From positions 3,286,001 through 3,350,000 of the forward strand of contig JAJHTX010000003.1 of assembly GCA_032164295.1 (NCBI GenBank): DNA of 64,000 bases, written 5' to 3'. How positions within the stretch are numbered: the stretch's first letter is position 1; each line of letters begins with the position of its first letter. The position numbers were made by a program, and so were the translations under genes. This DNA is from Inonotus obliquus (taxonomy: Eukaryota > Basidiomycota > Agaricomycetes > Hymenochaetales > Hymenochaetaceae). Positions 1-11,617 of this stretch are shown here, in pieces. The notes beneath the pieces were generated by a model. That model saw only the letters and a program-made list of their open reading frames with translations, did no database searches and was not told the origin of the DNA.

Positions 1-1930
1 AGCGGCGAAGCAGAACATCTCACTCTTCTTCTTCAGTCCATGATCAAACCGTACTTCAGTCGGCACTTGTACTTCTGGCACCTGCCAACGGTTCCCTAAC
101 CTTGCGCGGTCCAGATGATCCTGAGTGGCATAGCCTCCTGGTGCACCGACGGGAAGCTCCTCCGGATGCCCAAGACCGAGGGCCCCCATTTGGTAGGCTC
201 CCCAAGAATACACTTTCCCGTCGGCAGTCAACGCCACATTATGGTAGTCCCCCAGACTAATCGAGATAATCGACTTGTACTGCAGTTCAGGAATGATTTC
301 TGGATCACTCTCCACTGTGGTACCAGTGTCCCCCCGCAAGATAATCGAGTTATCTTCATGTGTGTACGCAACGAAGCGTCTAAAATGAGCTGTGATCTAT
401 GAACGGATGAATAGCCGGTCCGACGGAAAGCATGTGTGAGAAAAGGCGAGGCAGAAGACGAAGGCAGAACATACGTGGGTGATTTGTACATCCTGCGGTG
501 GAGCCAGAACGTCGGGTTTCCCGCCTTCTCTTCGCTCCCCTCCAGCAAAAGCGGGATGTGCCCGGACCTTCCCTGTCTCGCTGAACTTCGGAAGCTACGC
601 GCCACAGGCATGCAAACATTAACGCGGTGAACCGTCTTTCGTGCAGAGAACTTGCTCACGTATTCCCATTGAGCCTGTTGGAAAGTTGTTTCGTTACTTA
701 ATCCACCGAACTTGAGAACGTGGCCTCTGTTCGTCAACGCTACCAGGAAGCCATCCATGCCAGCGATCTTAACAATCTTTGTCTCTTCGTCTTGCTCATG
801 CGTCAGGCGGGCATTCGAGAGTTCGGTCAGACTGGGGATTGCCGGCGCCTTCCGTGGATTGTGGTGCACATCCCATGTCACACAAGGAATTGTATTATCT
901 CCTGTTGCAAGTGCACGTTTGTCCCCCTCCGCATCCATCTGACCCATCATCACCCCGAATTTCTGCTGCACATCGACACTGAATGGCCACCAAATATAAA
1001 CCTCGCCTGATGCAGTCAGCGCGGCGCAATATGACCAGCCACACTCAATTTGTACCGGAGTTGAATCGGGGGTGGAGCAGTCCAAAGCCGGTGCAACGAG
1101 ACGGAACGGCCTGCCCCACGAAATGAATGTCCAAATCTGGCCTTTGGCATCCAAAGCCATGGAGTGCTTGCGTCCGCAACTGGTTTGTGACCGGTCATTT
1201 GACGCAACAGTGGCCAGGCCACATGCTTGAACTCACCTCACTGTTCGAATGCTTTCGGGAAGCTCAAGGCGTAGAGGAATCTCTGACACCTTTTCTGGAA
1301 TTGAGAATCCATCACTCTGCAGGGCGAAGGCTTCTCCGTCCATAGTACCTTGTGTAGAAGAGATAAATGAGTACTTATGGAGTAAATAAGACCCAGCGGC
1401 TCACCCCAAACGTACACGCGCCCCCATGAGTCAAGAGCATGGAAAGACCTTTGTCGAAAATAGGAGTCAATCTAACAAACGAAGCACAGCTCTACTCACC
1501 ATCCTCCTGCAACAAGATCAACAATCGCAGAGTTTATGGGGAAGTTTACTTGTACAGGATACGGAACGCCATGTCGGAACATGATATTCTGAGATATTCG
1601 AGGAACTCCGAGTCTGCCATGGTCGGGGTGTCTGACATAATAATGAGATTAGTCCTTGACACAGACGATATGAGTCGGCATTTACCCCCAGACGAAGACC
1701 TTCGGATTCCTCAAACCTTTATAGATAAACTTCCATCCTTTGGTTCTCGACGTTCTGGAACTCGAGAAGTTGAAATCTTCCTTGCATCTCGACTTCCAAA
1801 GGGTCTCATCGTTGCACACGGTTGAATATAGATGATTTGTAGCACCGAGAGCAAGCAGGTCCCGCGGTGGAAGTATTAGGAGAAGATGGTCAAGAAGTAG
1901 CTCGACTGGCAGGTCCGACAGAGAAGTCAT
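1..1930 (-). CDS. F-box/RCC1-repeat protein, copy 1 (3' end cut by window)
   Basis: The start is the ATG at 1928-1930. The first exon (1686-1930) encodes an F-box: LSDLPVELLLDHLL, then LPPRDLLALG and a LWKSRCKEDF segment. After a GT-AG intron come RCC1-type blade segments: GVPYPVQV, DSWGRVYVWG, DAKGQIWTFISWGRPFRLVAP, LTASGEVYIWWPF and LTNRGHVLKFGG. Several short introns interrupt them, for example just after WEY near 655. The order matches the intact copy at 3617-5721 exon by exon, and no disabling change was seen. The reading runs off the left edge at VPTEVRF and a few more residues, so the last 50 or so codons are missing. The family links SCF ubiquitin ligase (F-box binds Skp1) to substrates through an RCC1 propeller, as in yeast Saf1. 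The substrate here is unknown. It is the first of three tandem copies. Confidence 0.85.
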
Positions 1931-3616
1931 AGTTACCAAGAACTGCCTCTCTCTTCGAAGAGGCTAAGTAAAGTGCAGTGAAGGTCTACGGCAGCTTGAA
2001 CACAATTTCCCTCGACTCGACGGAGTGCTCAAAGGCTTGATAGCGCTATGTGATTAGTCATCGATTATAGTAATGATGACGTTGTTGAAGTGGATACCTT
2101 CCTTATTGAGTAATAGATCGCTCATGCATTGTCACGTCAATGATTGAACCTAACAACGGGACAACGCTCACCACCAGAATTATTATCATTGGCATTTGCG
2201 TCAAATACCTTTCAGCCCTTCGTTCTTGGCCGTACACCGAGATACCCGAGAAACTCCTATTCGATAGCCTAGCATCCAAAGAAAAAACGGTGGAAACGAA
2301 ATATCTGCTCCGTTCTCCGTTCCAACTCAACCTCACATCACATGAAATTAGTTTCCCGCATTTCACTGCATGTCAAGTTGTCTGGAAGATGCTCAGAGTG
2401 TCGACGACGACGACGTCTCGATGGTGAAACGTAACTCTTGTCACTTTCTACCCATGGGCCATACTCTTGTCCACCAAGAACACCAATCCGGTTTTCAGTA
2501 CCAGACACCCGGAGAAAGTTTAAACAACAATTACACCTGTATCATCTAATTCCGCGATATTCCTATTGTTTCAACCAGGAAATACCGCATTGCGTGCTGC
2601 GAGTAGTTTCACAGCTCTAGACCTGCATACTGTGAGGATTCAACTCGATCACGGACACACACTAGATCCTCGTCCCACCAAAACAGCGGCGATGCAGAAC
2701 CTTCTTTCCCCCTCACCCAGGTGGTGAGTAATTAAAACGAATTTCATTCGACCCATACATGTTCGGCACTCGCATGTGTTTACCTCGCAAGACAGAAAGC
2801 ATTGCTTACACAGTCTAGCTCCTGCCCCCCACCCCCCTAATATGAACCTACCTATCCCGATTCACAAACGGAGAACTCCTCCAGAACGCTCGAGACCAGA
2901 CACACCCATTCCGAACGTGCCTGAGAAGTATCAATATCTATGCACATCTCTCTCTCCCCTATGCCAAGTTCTATGCCGACCAAAACGATAAGTCTTCATT
3001 CATTGTCAGCCGCTTCCCCGGAGCGGTCTCCGCTCTACCGCATCCCAAGACCACCAAGCTGTCTTCCTTTCCCCCCAACCCAACAATAAACCGATCCGAT
3101 AAACTCGGAATGTTCCTTCCTTCCTTCCTGGGGACTGTTACAATAAATGTCCCGTCTTGGTCATGTTCAGCAGCTACGAGCCAAGAGTACGCCTGTATCG
3201 ACTTCAAAGTCTGAAGTCTGAAGATACATTTACTCCTGCACTCCCGCACACTCAAGGCATGAATCAGAATGTCATCTCGCGCGAAAATTGCTGCCGTCCT
3301 ACTCCTACCCCAGCGGAGCTTCAATACAGCCCCGACTTGGAAAGATGGCTATTTTAGGAATTCGACTTTCAATCTTTCATTCCTTTCAAGTAGCTTCCAT
3401 GGCGGATTCAGTATCGATGCGAAATTGCAATACGTACTCGTCGATTTTTCCATTATTCTTATCAGTATCATCTTGCTCACTGCTACCCTGACACGAGATA
3501 TACATCCAAAGTCTGTCAAAAGACACGAAGTAATTATCGCAGTGGATTAACGGTTCGAAATTCAATTAGTTTACATAGTGTTTCTATTTTACTAGGGATT
3601 GACTTTCTGTCCATGA
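1931..3616. other. Intergenic spacer between F-box/RCC1 copies, with decayed duplicate DNA
   Basis: There is no intact gene here. The part from about 2840 to 3420 is clearly related to 6086-6540: shared runs include ATGCCGACCAAAA, CCGATCCGATAAAC and GATGGCTATTTTAGG. It is therefore the downstream flank of copy 2 as duplicated with copy 3. Short ORFs on either strand do not keep frame between the two copies. Confidence 0.6.
2962..3420. repeat. Segmental duplication flank, copy A
   Basis: This stretch aligns collinearly with 6213-6540. The match covers ATGCCGACCAAAA, a CCACCAAGCTGTCTTC/CCATCGAGCTGTCTTC segment, CCGATCCGATAAAC, and the block around 3340-3405 containing GATGGCTATTTTAGG and TTTCAAGTAGCT. 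It lies just past the 3' end of F-box/RCC1 copy 2, exactly as copy B lies past copy 3. The duplicated unit therefore includes gene plus flank. Confidence 0.7.
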
Positions 3617-5721
3617 TCAGTCAAAACTCAGTGTCTCATACAATCCGAATCCGTCCAAACACATGCTCGACGGCGTGATCAGATTTCCTGTGTGAGAAAG
3701 TAAGCTCAGTAAGGAACGGCACACTCCCTACAGAAGCTAACTAATCCTAACCTCACGATCCAAATCAATAACCAATGCACCACTGTGCCAACCCGCTGCA
3801 GTTACGGCAAGACAGAAATATTCCTTCTCCTCTTCTAAATCTCGACCAAATCGTACTTCAGTTGGTACTTGAACATCCAGTACCGCCCTTGAACGTCCCA
3901 TAAGTGTATTATCCAGATACAGTTGGTTTGCATAGCCTCCCGGTGAACCAACAGGAAGTTCCTTCGGATCCCCCAATCCAAGATTCCCATTTATGTACTT
4001 TCCCCAAGTATATACTTTCCCACTGGCAGACAATGCTACATTATGATTGTCTCCCAGACTGATCGAGATAATTGACTTGTTTTGCAACTCGGGAATTATT
4101 CTTGGGTCGTGTTTTGCTGTAGTATTAGAGTTCCCTTCCAGGACAATCGAGTTGTCTTCCTGTGTATACGCGAAGAAACGATCATACCTGGCTGTGATCT
4201 AAAGATAGGCGGAAGCCCGATGTGGAGAAGGGCATGTTTGAGAAAAATAGAATCTAATTAAATGTCAGAAACGTACCCTGGTAATTCGTACTTCCCTTGG
4301 TGGACTCAGAGCATCGCGTTCTCCTGCGGAAAATGCAGGGTGTGCCCGAATCTTGGCTGATTCACTGAATTTTGGAAGCTACGAGATAAAAACAGACGGT
4401 AATTAAACAGTGTTTTTCCTGCAGATGACCTGCGCACGTATTCCCAGTTCGCCTGTTCTAGCGAGTGCTCGTATTGACTGAACTTGAGGACGTGGCCTTT
4501 GTTCGTCAATGCTATCAGGTATCTGTACATGACCGCGATACTGACGACCCTGGTCTCTTCCTGTTCCTGCTCTTGGTCAACGGTTAAGAGTCGGGGAAGG
4601 TTCGGAAGAGCTGGAACCCTCCGGACGCTATGATGTAGGTCCCATAGCACACAAGGAATCGTATTTTCCGGTGTTGTAAGTACGCGTTTGTCCTTATCAG
4701 CAGCATTCATCTCTAGACGATGCTGGCGGGCACATTCTGCAAGTGACCAACAATAGATGTCACCCGATGCTGTCAACGCAGTACCGGATACCTGGTCGCA
4801 TTCGACTTGTACCGGAGTCGAATCGGGGGTAGAGCAGTCCAACTCCGGAGCGATGAGGCGAAATGGATTACCCCATGATCCAAACGTCCAAATGTGACCT
4901 CTGGCATCCAACACCACAGAGTGCTGCCATCCACATCTATATTAAGAAGGTTAGTGGAGCAATATTGTACATGACGCGTGCATTAGCCTACTTCACGGTT
5001 TGGATATTCTCGGGGAGCTCGAGGCGCAGCGGCGCCTCAGATTCTGCTCTGGGGTTGGAGAAATCATTACCTTCCTGAAAACCGTTGCCCTCCCAGAAAC
5101 CATCGCCAGTAGCCCATTCGTCTCCTAAAGCACCTTGTTTAAGAAAGAATCGATGAGTATCACAATGGTCAGTCGCATATTTAAATGTGACTCGCCCCAG
5201 ACATGGATGCGACCGTGAGAGTCAAGAGCATTGAAAGACCTGGATATGATTAAGAACGCTTGTGATGGAATGAGTCAAACTACTCCTACCATCTGCTTGC
5301 CACAAGCTCGACTATTTCAGGTCCCTTCGGAAACTCTAGCTGAACAGGGTATGGTACACCAAGGTCGGACACCTCATTGTTGATGATCCTCGGACTTCCC
5401 ATTCCTCCAGTCCGATTATCACTAGTAAGTAGTAGTAAGCATACTAGTAAAACTGCCAATTAAATCAGAAACTCACCCCCAAATAAAGACCTTCGGCTTC
5501 TTGAGACCCTTGTAGATAGTCTTCCAACCTGATTTCCTCGATATCCTAGAGCTTGAAACACCGAAATCTTCTTCGCATTTATGTTTCCAAAGAGATTCCG
5601 CGTTGCACACGTTTGCAAAGTCACGATTTATAGCGCCTAGTGCCAGCAAGTCTCGTACTGGCAGAATGGGCAGAAGGTGATCAGTGACTAGAGTAACGGG
5701 TAGATTGGATAGTGGAGGCAT
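3617..5721 (-). CDS. F-box/RCC1-repeat protein, copy 2 (intact)
   Basis: The ATG is at 5719-5721 (MPPLSNLPV). Exon 1 carries the F-box (LVTDHLLPILPVRDLLALGA, then ESLWKHKCEEDFGV and GLKKPKVFIWG). Later exons give RCC1 blades: GVPYPVQLEFPKGPEIVELV, DARGHIWTFGSWGNPFRLIAP, LTASGDIYCWS, LTNKGHVLKFS, LPKFSESAKIRAHPAF, then SISLGDNHNVALSASGKVYT and GWHSGALVIDLD. Introns are short GT-AG, for example after WEY near 4440. The last intron is either not used (stop at 3737, after DREVRIS) or spliced at GTGAGG to an exon that ends at 3617-3619. I chose the longer form because copy 3 keeps the same acceptor and exon. The likely role is an SCF substrate adaptor comparable to yeast Saf1; this rests on domain order only. 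Copies 1 and 3 flank it on the same strand. Confidence 0.85.
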
Positions 5722-5804
5722 AGTTGGTTGTAGGCGCAATGAATTACAGTAACTACCTATGCGTAGAAACTTGAACTCGTTGCTAAAGAGGAAGATGAGT
5801 GGCA

Positions 5805-5814
5805 CCTTATAAAG
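5805..5814 (-). promoter_or_regulatory. TATA-like box upstream of F-box/RCC1 copy 2
   Basis: On the minus strand this reads CTTTATAAGG, about 85 nt upstream of the ATG at 5721. Position and sequence fit a core promoter TATA element; no other support. Confidence 0.4.
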
Positions 5815-6085
5815 TGACGATTGGGAAATTGAAGCGGAGATTAACCTATCAATCAGCTCATTTCGGACCGGTAGTCCATCTCCGCTGCGTCTATTGCCTC
5901 ATGACGGAAGCAATCCAACGCAACGGCGAGGCAAAGTCTTTTTTCCCCTCCGAGTCCTCCCCCTCACCTAGGTAGTGAAATGATTGAAGTACACCTCGGT
6001 CTGCAAATACGATATAAGTCCAACATTATATCCTCGTAAAACAAGGGCTCCTTGTCTTGTACGGTATAGCTCCTCCAAGTTGGAT

Positions 6086-6370
6086 ATGACGCACAAAACA
6101 CCAACGGAAGAACTCTCCCCGACGCTCGGAACCGAGTACACCCGTTTCAAGTTCATACGACACCCAAAAACTATTCTCGTCCGCGGTAACACCCACATTG
6201 AATTAGTCCCCTATGCCGAGCTCAATGCCGACCAAAAGGACAAGTTTGCATCGTCGGCCGCATCGTCGGAGCGATGTCCGCTTTTGTATTCTCATTGCGT
6301 CTTAAGACCATCGAGCTGTCTTCTCCCTGCGAATAGTCCTCGGACACGGAACAACAAACCGATCCGATAA
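6086..6370 (+). CDS. Small hypothetical ORF in the duplicated spacer
   Basis: This ORF starts at the ATG at 6086-6088 (MTHKTPTEELSPTLG) and is open for 94 codons. It contains a protein-like stretch HIELVPYAELNADQKDKF. No family was recognised. The same DNA occurs about 3.2 kb upstream (around 2840-3070), where the reading frame is broken by small insertions, so one of the two copies is decayed. It diverges from F-box/RCC1 copy 2. It could be a fragment of a former neighbour gene rather than an active gene, and a downstream frame switch near 6260 (GAMSAFVFSLR) suggests that an exon may be missing from this reading. Confidence 0.25.
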   Translation: MTHKTPTEELSPTLGTEYTRFKFIRHPKTILVRGNTHIELVPYAELNADQKDKFASSAASSERCPLLYSHCVLRPSSCLLPANSPRTRNNKPIR

Positions 6371-6540
6371 ACGCGGACAGCGGACTGTTCCTTCTCTGAG
6401 TACTGTTCGTGCAGGCGCACGCCGCAGACTCGAGTGGGGCTTCAATACAACCCCGATTTGGAAGGATGGCTATTTTAGGGCTTCAACTTTCAACTTTCAT
6501 TTCTTTCAAGTAGCTCCCAGGGCGTCTGTGTCGAGTGACT
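6213..6540. repeat. Segmental duplication flank, copy B
   Basis: This is the counterpart of 2962-3420. Shared blocks include ATGCCGACCAAAA, CCGATCCGATAAAC, CTGTTCCTTC/ATGTTCCTTC, GATGGCTATTTTAGG and TTTCAAGTAGCT. It sits just beyond the 3' end of the decayed third F-box/RCC1 copy. Confidence 0.7.
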
Positions 6541-6559
6541 CAGTATCCAGACGATCACA

Positions 6560-7612
6560 ATAAGTACTCACCGATTTTTCCATTATTCTTACCAATATCA
6601 ACGACACATCTATCCAGAGTCCGTCGACTGAAAGACACGGAGTAATAGATGGTTTCCCGGTAGTAAGTTCGGTTAGTTTACTTTCATCTTTCATGTTGCT
6701 GTCTAATTGAGGGCCGGTTTTCTGTCCGAACAACACTAAGCGGATCGGCTTAATGTCCAAAAGTATGTTCGACGGCGGGTTCAGATTTCCTGTGAAAAAA
6801 AGTAGGAACAGCACATTACTTGCAGAAACTAACCGAGCTTGGCCTCACTATCCAAATCATTTACCAATGCTCCACTATGGCAGCCTGCTGCAGTCACAGC
6901 GAAACATAATCTCTCCTTCCCCTTCCCTGTGCTACATCTCAATCAAAGATGGTACTTGATCATCCGGTAACAGATCTACATACCTTCTAAGAGCATTCTC
7001 CAGCTGCGTAACATTTATACAGCTTCCTGATGGACCAACAGGAAGTTCCTTCGGATCCCCCGATCCAAGATTCTCAGTGATGTACCTCTCCAAAGTAAAT
7101 ACTTTCCCACTAGCAGACAATGCTACATTGTGATGGTCTGCCAGAGTGATCGAGATAATTGACTTGTGCTGCAACTCGGGAGTGATTTTTGGGTCGTGTT
7201 CCGCTGCAATAGTTCCCTCTCAGGACAATCGAGTTGTCTTCCCGTGTATACGCAAAGAAACGATCATACCTGGCTGTGATCTAAAGATAGGCGGAAGCCC
7301 GAGCCGGAGAAGGGCATATTTGAAAGAAAAAGAAACTAATGAAAGCGTCAGAAACATACCCTGGTCTAGTAATACGTACTTCCCTTGATGGACTCAGAGT
7401 ATCGCACTCTCCAGCGGCAAATGCAGGATGTGCCAGAATCTTGGCTGACTCACTGAATTTCAGAAGCTACGAGACAAAAACATGCGAAAATCGAGTAGCG
7501 TTTCGTCCTGCAGGTCAAAGCCAAAGAGATTCTGCGCTGGATACGCTTGCACGGTCATGCCAGTGATTTATAGCAAGCTCCAGCGAGTCTCATATGCTAG
7601 TCTCAATAAAGC
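6560..7612 (-). pseudogene. F-box/RCC1 protein, copy 3 (internally deleted, frameshifted)
   Basis: Read on the minus strand, a piece of the F-box exon near 7500-7612 (with SAESLWL) contains an in-frame stop. It is followed directly by the LLKFSESAKILAHPAF segment at about 7405-7470, which in copy 2 lies in a later exon. About 1 kb of exons and introns between the F-box and mid-RCC1 part has been lost. A second lesion lies near 7215-7225. There the segment matching NSIVLEGNSNTTAKHD in copy 2 has lost bases and the frame shifts. The later blade (SITLADHHNVALSASGKVFT) and the last exon (NLNPPSNILLD) remain readable. The upstream flank still resembles that of copy 2 (ATTTCGG...CCGGTAG). Confidence 0.75.
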
Positions 7613-9880
7613 ATAAGAACCTATGGGTACTGTGTCTTAGACAGAGATGGATGGCGCTGGTTCACTTAAGTACGATGATACGATACGGTAGGAATTGAAG
7701 CGGAGCTTAGAATTCTGATCGGATCGGTACGCGCATTTCGGTCCGGTAGCAGTAGTAGTTCCTTCTTCTTTGCCGTGTCCGACGCGTCTATATGTCAACG
7801 ACTTTTGAAATATTCACGTCCGTCAAGTTTTTCTGCTATAAGAATCTTCGCCGAGCTCCCCGAAATCTTTTCGTTGGACAGGTTCTCAATCGGCGTACAG
7901 CCAACATTACCTTTGCTATTGCTCTTGGTTAAGCTCGAGACATCTATCCATCTGTCCCGGGGATCACCATGAGCCATAAGCCATTAATGTTGAGAACCGA
8001 TCACGGAGGTATTACCACGGAAGGGTTAACGGTTTGCAATGCCTCCTTGCACTTTATAATTCTATTGACTTATTTCGAACCGCGGATCTTATTCTCAAAT
8101 AAAATATCGCAGTCCCTCTTTTTTCCAAAATGTGACATGACGTTTTTATGTTACCACGCTCTTGGGTGGGTGAAAATGAGATAGAAGAGGAAAGAACGGC
8201 AAGACGATCTAAAGGAGTCTAATTGCTTTGTAGGACGAATGAGAGCGTCACGTTGTTCAACCGTGAGACAAACACGCAACCAATACTGTACACGCAGATG
8301 CAGTCACTCTGCGAAATTTCTGCCTGCCAATAGAAGTACGGACGCCGTGGGAGCATTCAGATCGACGCTTTGCCCTCGACCGTGCTCTTAATCTCGCTCG
8401 CAATCTCGCCCAAGGCGTTTGTCGGCACACACACATGATTGACGGCCAACATGACACTGCAGATCCAACGTTCGTACCGCGAGGGGTGAAGGAGGTTAGG
8501 CTCAGTGGCTGACGAATCTCGTTTATTTCTTGGAGGAGGTCATTATTGCCAACCATATTGTGCCACGCCGTCAGCTATGATCGAAGCAAATAATCGAACT
8601 CTGTCGGTCTCCGGGAAGAAGCCCCGTCTCTCGTCTTGATCTTACTGGTTGCTTCGTACAAATTGTGTCCGGGGGGTATCTTTATTGACTCTGAGATCTT
8701 TGGTCCTGTCGAGGCATTCCATGCCAATTGGGGCCGGCGTTTTTTCATTCCGCTCCATGTCGATACATGATGATCATCTAAAGCAGAAACGGTGATCAAA
8801 ATCGGCGATCTCGTACTGTCAGATTGACAGACTCTCTTATTTTGCAGAAAACGCGGTATCCTCATGCCGGTATATTCAATGTCGGGTCTCCGTGAAGCCG
8901 CCGCCCAAACATATACACGCGAGGTCGTTCGATTCCTAATTCTGCCGATTTTCTCACCCTGGATATGTCAAGACTGTCGGCATCTATTCATTGTCAAAAG
9001 TCTCGCGAACGCTGTCAGTGAGTGGAAAATGTAGCGGATAATCCTATTCTTGAGTGAAAGGCGTGACATTGGCGCAAGTGCTGGAGACACCGCGGTAGAC
9101 TGGGCAGTCATCCGCGGAACGACTGCGGTGGAGGGATCTGATGACGAAAATCGGGAGAACTCGATGATCGAACGAATGACGTGCCATGCCGATGAATGCT
9201 GTCGTGGCGAAGAATAGACCACGTTTCACGTCCTTCTTCTACGCTTCCATGCGGAGAAGTATCGCGTCTGATCCGGAGCAGGCCGCTTTGCCACTCTTCT
9301 ATCATCAATATAGGTGCCCTTTATTTGCTCAGTCCATGTCTAAATGACTGTTTCATTTGCTTGATAGCACATAAACTCCGCTACGCGTTCCCGCAGCGCG
9401 GCCATTCTATTACGGAATGCCTTGAACAGATCGATCGGACGTTTCTTTTTCGTTCGAGAACGTTCAGCGCCTTGTCCTTGAAATGAACGTGATTCTGGAT
9501 TCGAAGCCAACGGAAATGCATATCTCCAGATGTCGTTCTGGACGGCATCCGCGTTCGTGAAACGTGGATTAGAGATCGTGGGTGTCCGCGCTTCTCGGGC
9601 TGACAGTATCGTTCCACGTAGGCAAATGTCAAACGGACGAATGCCGGCATTGTAGCGGGCGGGCATTTGACGTTGGGATAGGGCGGGCATAGGATTGGCC
9701 AGGGTTCTTACTTCTTTGATCCGCTGATGGTGTTGGATGCCATTCATTGCCAATCCTGTTTATGCTGTCAAGACGCTCGAGAAGAACGGTGTCTATGATC
9801 GTATGACCGCGTGGTGGCGTCAAGCATTGGATGGTGTACCATATGTATCCCTTTACATACAGATCTATTTCCAAAAGCAG
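7613..9880. other. Decayed region with no recognised gene
   Basis: Only short ORFs are present. A minus-strand run at 8575-8865 (LDDHHVSTWSG, IPPGHNLYEA) and another at 8257-8556 (MVGNNDLLQEINEIRQPL) could be successive parts of one former gene, because they follow each other on the same strand across a stop. A plus-strand stretch at 9737-9845 (NPVYAVKTLEKNGVYDRMTA) also looks protein-like but is closed by a stop just upstream. None of them could be assigned to a family. Confidence 0.4.
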
Positions 9881-10814
9881 TATCATTCCACTTCCATTCT
9901 ACTTTATATTTATTTTTCTTTTCTTCCTTTTTCCGCTGGTATTTTCAACGGCGCGAAGCGAAGGGACTGGGACTGGGGTTGCTTCTTTTTACTTACTTAC
10001 TTACGGGTGTACTAAACCCGATGTGGAAGCGCCAATCAGTCGGTCCCGTTTGTGGATAAGCGCGCGGAGGGAGCTCGGAGAAGAGAGGTTTCTTCGGCTT
10101 CGGACTCTGGAACTCTGGACTCGCTGGACGTCGGTTTCATCTCATCTCAACTCATCCATTCACTCGTCTCCGTCCGGTACTTTTTGGTTTTATCTCTTCT
10201 CTGTTGTCCTTGGTATTATCTTCTTCCGAGTCGGCCGTCCTTGGCCTTGGTCCTTGGATGCTCGCCTCTGAGAAAATCATTGGACGTGTCCGTGTCCGTG
10301 CCAATGTTGTTGCTTTAGAGATTAGAGATCAGAGATTCGGTGTCGAAGGGGATGTGATGTCGGTCTTTCGTTCGCGCGGGATTATTAATATTTCATCCAC
10401 TTGACACGACAAGACTTTCGAATTTCGACTTTCGACTTTTGAGGAAAAGAGTCTGTCGTCATTATTCATTCATTCATTCATTCGGTACAGGTATTGTTAT
10501 TCACTCCGAAGCTGTAGCCGATAGGTCTTGGCAGTGTATCGGAGAAGACGCGTGTATAATCACGGGAGCTATGTACTAATACACGAAATAGACATGGACG
10601 TAGACATATCTACGAGGGGGTGTATGTGAGTGACTGTGTGACTGTGTGACTAAGTATGTGATGTGTCGCGTTGTACGAGTGCACGAGTGCACGAATGCAC
10701 GAGCGTAGTACATCCAACATCCAACAGCCAACAGCCAACCAAGCAAGGCTGGCTTCTCCTTTCATCCCATTATAATCATAGTATTCTCGGAAAGAGATCT
10801 GCGTGAAATGCAGA

Positions 10815-10856
10815 TCTCTCTTCTCTCTCTTCTCTCTCTTCTCTCTCTTCTCTCTA
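10815..10856. repeat. Pyrimidine microsatellite, unit TCTCTCT-TC
   Basis: About five copies of a 9-10 nt CT-rich unit, all pyrimidine on the plus strand up to the final CTAC. Confidence 0.85.
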
Positions 10857-11131
10857 CACACACTCTTTTCTCGTTTCTTGTTTTTACTTCCATTCATTCG
10901 AGTACTATTGGTTTTTTGGGGTTCATTTCCGCGAGATTGGGGAGTGAGTTCCCCTGGACTCGGGACTCGGGACTCGGGACTCGGACCTGGAGGTTTGAAG
11001 ACTCTCCCTCCATCCCTCCATTCCTTAAATTATTCTGGCATAAATCTTTCCTGTCTTGTCACATAAGATAGACATTACATTCACGCATTCATGCATTCAT
11101 GCGTCGTTCGCCGCTCAGACACTCAGTTTAT

Positions 11132-11207
11132 TGAATCCGTCGAATCCGTCGAATCCATCGAATCCAGTGAACCCATCGAATCCATTGAACCCATCGAATC
11201 CATTGAA
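11132..11207. repeat. Minisatellite, unit GAATCCATC/GAACCCATC
   Basis: Eight or so 9-nt units of TTGAATCCG/TCGAATCCA type in tandem with point differences (GTC, ATC, ATT, GTG). Confidence 0.85.
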
Positions 11208-11436
11208 TAAAAGGCGAATTCGGATATTAAATCGTTCGAATGTTTCGATAGATGTTTGAATGTTTGGATGTTTTGACTAGTTGCGAGGTACTAGTGACTT
11301 GTTACTAGTTACTAGTGCGTCCGTTTCTCTTCTTTTATTTTATCCTCGATTCTGTTCTCGTCGATTCTCAGTTCCTATTTCTTAGTTCTTAGTTCTTAGT
11401 TCTTATTTCTTAATTCTTAATTCTTAATTACTACAG

Positions 11437-11474
11437 TTACGGTTACGGTTACGGTTACAGTTACAGTTACAGTA
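11437..11474. repeat. Hexamer array TTACGG/TTACAG
   Basis: Three TTACGG units are followed by three TTACAG units with partial ends. It resembles a telomere repeat in length but is not the fungal TTAGGG sequence. Confidence 0.85.
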
Positions 11475-11584
11475 ATTGCCGCCGTCGCCGCCGCCACTTT
11501 TCTTCTGTGCCTGCGATCTGCAGTCTACAGTCTACAGTTTGAAGGAGAAGAAAAATGAAAATCGCAACTACTACCAGAAGTTAC

Positions 11585-11617
11585 TAGTGGTAGTGGTAGT
11601 GGTAGTGGTAGTGGTAG
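11585..11617. repeat. Hexamer array TAGTGG
   Basis: About five tandem TAGTGG units within a stretch where CTAGT/ACTAGT words are common. Confidence 0.85.

Noticed and set aside
9737..9850. Protein-like fragment NPVYAVKTLEKNGVYDRM on the plus strand
   Set aside because: Closed by a stop just upstream and running into pyrimidine-rich DNA; could be one exon of a dead gene, but too short to call.
9831..10271. 146-codon plus-strand ORF
   Set aside because: Rich in Phe/Ser/Leu from pyrimidine-rich DNA; no domain, and overlapping frames are equally open.
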